The translations under genes and the position numbers were made by a program. A DNA stretch of 6,363 nucleotides from an uncultured Eubacteriales bacterium (GTDB taxonomy: Bacteria > Bacillota > Clostridia > Christensenellales > Borkfalkiaceae): positions 1-6,363 of the forward strand of contig UQZE01000118.1 in the NCBI GenBank assembly GCA_900545325.1, written 5' to 3'. The notes beneath the pieces are model-generated. The model was not told where the DNA came from. It searched no databases and saw nothing but the letters and a program-made list of their open reading frames with translations. Shown piece after piece: positions 5,758 to 6,363 of the stretch. How positions within the stretch are numbered: position 1 is the stretch's first letter; every line of letters starts with the position of its first letter.

Positions 5758-6099
5758 ATGAATGACGAAAAAAAGATTGCGGAACAAATCCGTGCGCAGT
5801 ACGAAGTAAAGGACGCAAGCAGGTTAGACGAGCTGAAAAAGCTCGACGGCAAGGTGAAAACGCCCTGCGGGATATTCGCGTATTCGTTCGGCACGGTCGG
5901 CGCGCTGGTGCTCGGCGTGGGAATGTGCCTGGCGATGAAAGTGATAGGGGACATTATGGCGCTGGGCGTCGCGGTAGGGCTGGTCGGCATAGCGATGGTT
6001 TCGCTGACTTATCCGCTTTACGCCCGCATGCTGAAATCGCGCAAGAAGAAATACGGCAGGGAAATACTTCGTTTAAGCGACGAACTTCTGAACCGCTGA
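5758..6099 (+). CDS. Small two-helix membrane protein, paralog 2
   Basis: A 113-residue protein with the same plan as the gene at 5283: charged N-terminal helix (KKIAEQIRAQY, 5-15; RLDELKKLDGKVK, 22-34), two membrane helices (about 38-60 and 67-90) with a short turn, and a basic C-terminal helix (KSRKKKYGREILRLSDELL, 93-111). It lacks the first dozen or so residues of paralog 1. Both ends should be cytoplasmic. Function is unknown. The start at 5758 is chosen over the in-frame ATG at 5725 because it has AAGGAG (5744-5749) at 8 bases and aligns with the paralog, while 5725 lies inside the predicted -10 box. It has its own promoter under the triple repeat array and is followed by a terminator, so it is a separately controllable output, or feedback component, of the two-component system. 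Confidence 0.9.
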   Translation: MNDEKKIAEQIRAQYEVKDASRLDELKKLDGKVKTPCGIFAYSFGTVGALVLGVGMCLAMKVIGDIMALGVAVGLVGIAMVSLTYPLYARMLKSRKKKYGREILRLSDELLNR

Positions 6100-6105
6100 G
6101 AAAAA

Positions 6106-6142
6106 AAAGAGTATCCTATACAGGATACTCTTTAATATTTTT
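6106..6142 (+). terminator. Intrinsic terminator after the signalling module
   Basis: A 12-bp perfect stem (6106-6117 with 6122-6133, core GAGTATCCT/AGGATACTC) with a 4-base loop ATAC, starting 7 bases after the stop of the last paralog and followed by TTTAATATTTTT. The A-run before the stem could make it work on the minus strand too. Confidence 0.93.
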
Positions 6143-6200
6143 AAAGGCGGGAAAGGGTTTTTCGTATCCAAAAATTAACAAATAATTTTAAAAATCGGTA

Positions 6201-6229
6201 TTGACAAAGCCCTGTATGTGTGCTATAAT
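6201..6229 (+). promoter_or_regulatory. Consensus strong sigma-A promoter with extended -10
   Basis: TTGACA at 6201-6206, a 17-bp spacer and TATAAT at 6224-6229, preceded by TG one base earlier (TGCTATAAT), all perfect matches to the housekeeping consensus. The predicted start is near 6236. The 25-30 bases upstream (6171-6195) are rich in A and T tracts, resembling an UP element. No gene follows within the window, so the transcript is either a leader for a gene beyond 6363 or a small RNA. Confidence 0.9.
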
Positions 6230-6241
6230 AAAATTACAGAA

Positions 6242-6258
6242 TTAATTAACTTAATTAA
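6242..6258. repeat. Tandem palindrome TTAATTAA-C-TTAATTAA (possible operator)
   Basis: Two copies of the self-complementary octamer TTAATTAA (6242-6249, 6251-6258) separated by one C, forming a 17-bp pseudo-palindrome at about +7 to +23 of the strong promoter. A dimeric repressor bound here would block transcription; MarR-type operators are often AT-rich palindromes of this size. No repressor gene is visible, so the role is inferred. Confidence 0.45.
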
Positions 6259-6265
6259 ATAAATA

Positions 6266-6350
6266 GGCGGCGGGGAAAATGCCGCCGGAAAATCAAACGG
6301 CATAAAAAAATAAAGGCGTACGCCTTTTCTGCGTGAAAACACGCAGAAAA
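6266..6350 (+). other. Structured untranslated leader with overlapping hairpins
   Basis: Downstream of the strong promoter lie: hairpin 1, GGCGGC (6266-6271) with GCCGCC (6281-6286), loop of 9; an alternative pairing of ATGCCG (6279-6284) with CGGCAT (6298-6303) that excludes hairpin 1; hairpin 2, the perfect palindrome AAAGGCGTACGCCTTT (6312-6327), followed by TTTTC; and hairpin 3, an 11-bp perfect stem (6325-6335 with 6340-6350) with an AAAA loop that shares the TTT of hairpin 2. I do not recognise a known riboswitch or T-box. Hairpin 3 has no following T-run, so it is not a standard terminator. It may be a regulatory leader or a small RNA. Confidence 0.5.
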
Positions 6351-6363
6351 TATATTTTAACAG

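Noticed and set aside
6175..6193. A third regulator array (TTAACA then TTAAAA) upstream of the strong promoter
   Set aside because: The spacing is 13 bp, not 11, and the adjacent promoter has a perfect -35, so an activator site is not needed; more likely an A/T-rich UP-like tract.
6312..6350. CRISPR repeat, attachment site or integron-type recombination site
   Set aside because: There is only one copy of each palindrome, no spacer pattern, and no recombinase, integrase or cas gene in the window.

Overview
The window looks like the end of an Illumina-assembled contig from a Gram-positive bacterium of the Bacillota, most likely an anaerobic, gut-type clostridial lineage with moderately high GC coding DNA. 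This is inferred from strong AGGAG-type ribosome binding sites, AT-rich intergenic DNA with classical sigma-A hexamers, intrinsic hairpin-plus-T-run terminators, dense translational coupling, and the protein families present (a clostridial-style YjbR/MmcQ protein, AsnA, TcdA, an OmpR-type regulator with an intramembrane-sensing kinase). I cannot fix the genus. The first 17 bases exactly match the 3' end of the Illumina TruSeq read-1 adapter, so the left edge is artefactual. All genes are on the + strand.

Region 1 (32-2650) is a housekeeping operon: a YjbR/MmcQ-family protein, asparagine synthetase A (asnA), the t6A-modifying dehydratase TcdA, and a YfcE-type metallophosphoesterase. The genes are joined by ATGA or GTGA overlaps or a 3-base gap, and the unit closes with a clean intrinsic terminator directly after yfcE.

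Region 2 (2647-6142) is a signalling module. It contains an OmpR-family response regulator, a histidine kinase with two membrane helices and almost no extracellular loop, an unrecognised protein of about eight membrane helices that appears to consist of repeated two-helix units, and two paralogous small proteins with two membrane helices each. The first four genes overlap. The second small paralog has its own promoter. Direct repeats of a TTTTAACA-like octamer with an 11-bp period precede the response regulator gene and also the last paralog, where they run across the stop codon of the first paralog. In both places the repeats sit in the same helical phase relative to the predicted -10 box. 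The simplest reading is that the response regulator binds both sites, controlling its own operon and the second paralog. The arrangement resembles the staphylococcal SaePQRS system and the PhoP boxes of Bacillus in logic, but the membrane partners are not ones I recognise. This is the best candidate for an undescribed system here.

Region 3 (6143-6363) holds no supported gene. It contains a textbook strong promoter (TTGACA, 17-bp spacer, TATAAT with extended -10), a tandem TTAATTAA palindrome just downstream of the predicted start site, and a leader with several hairpins, two of which use overlapping bases. The gene or RNA it serves lies at or beyond the right edge.
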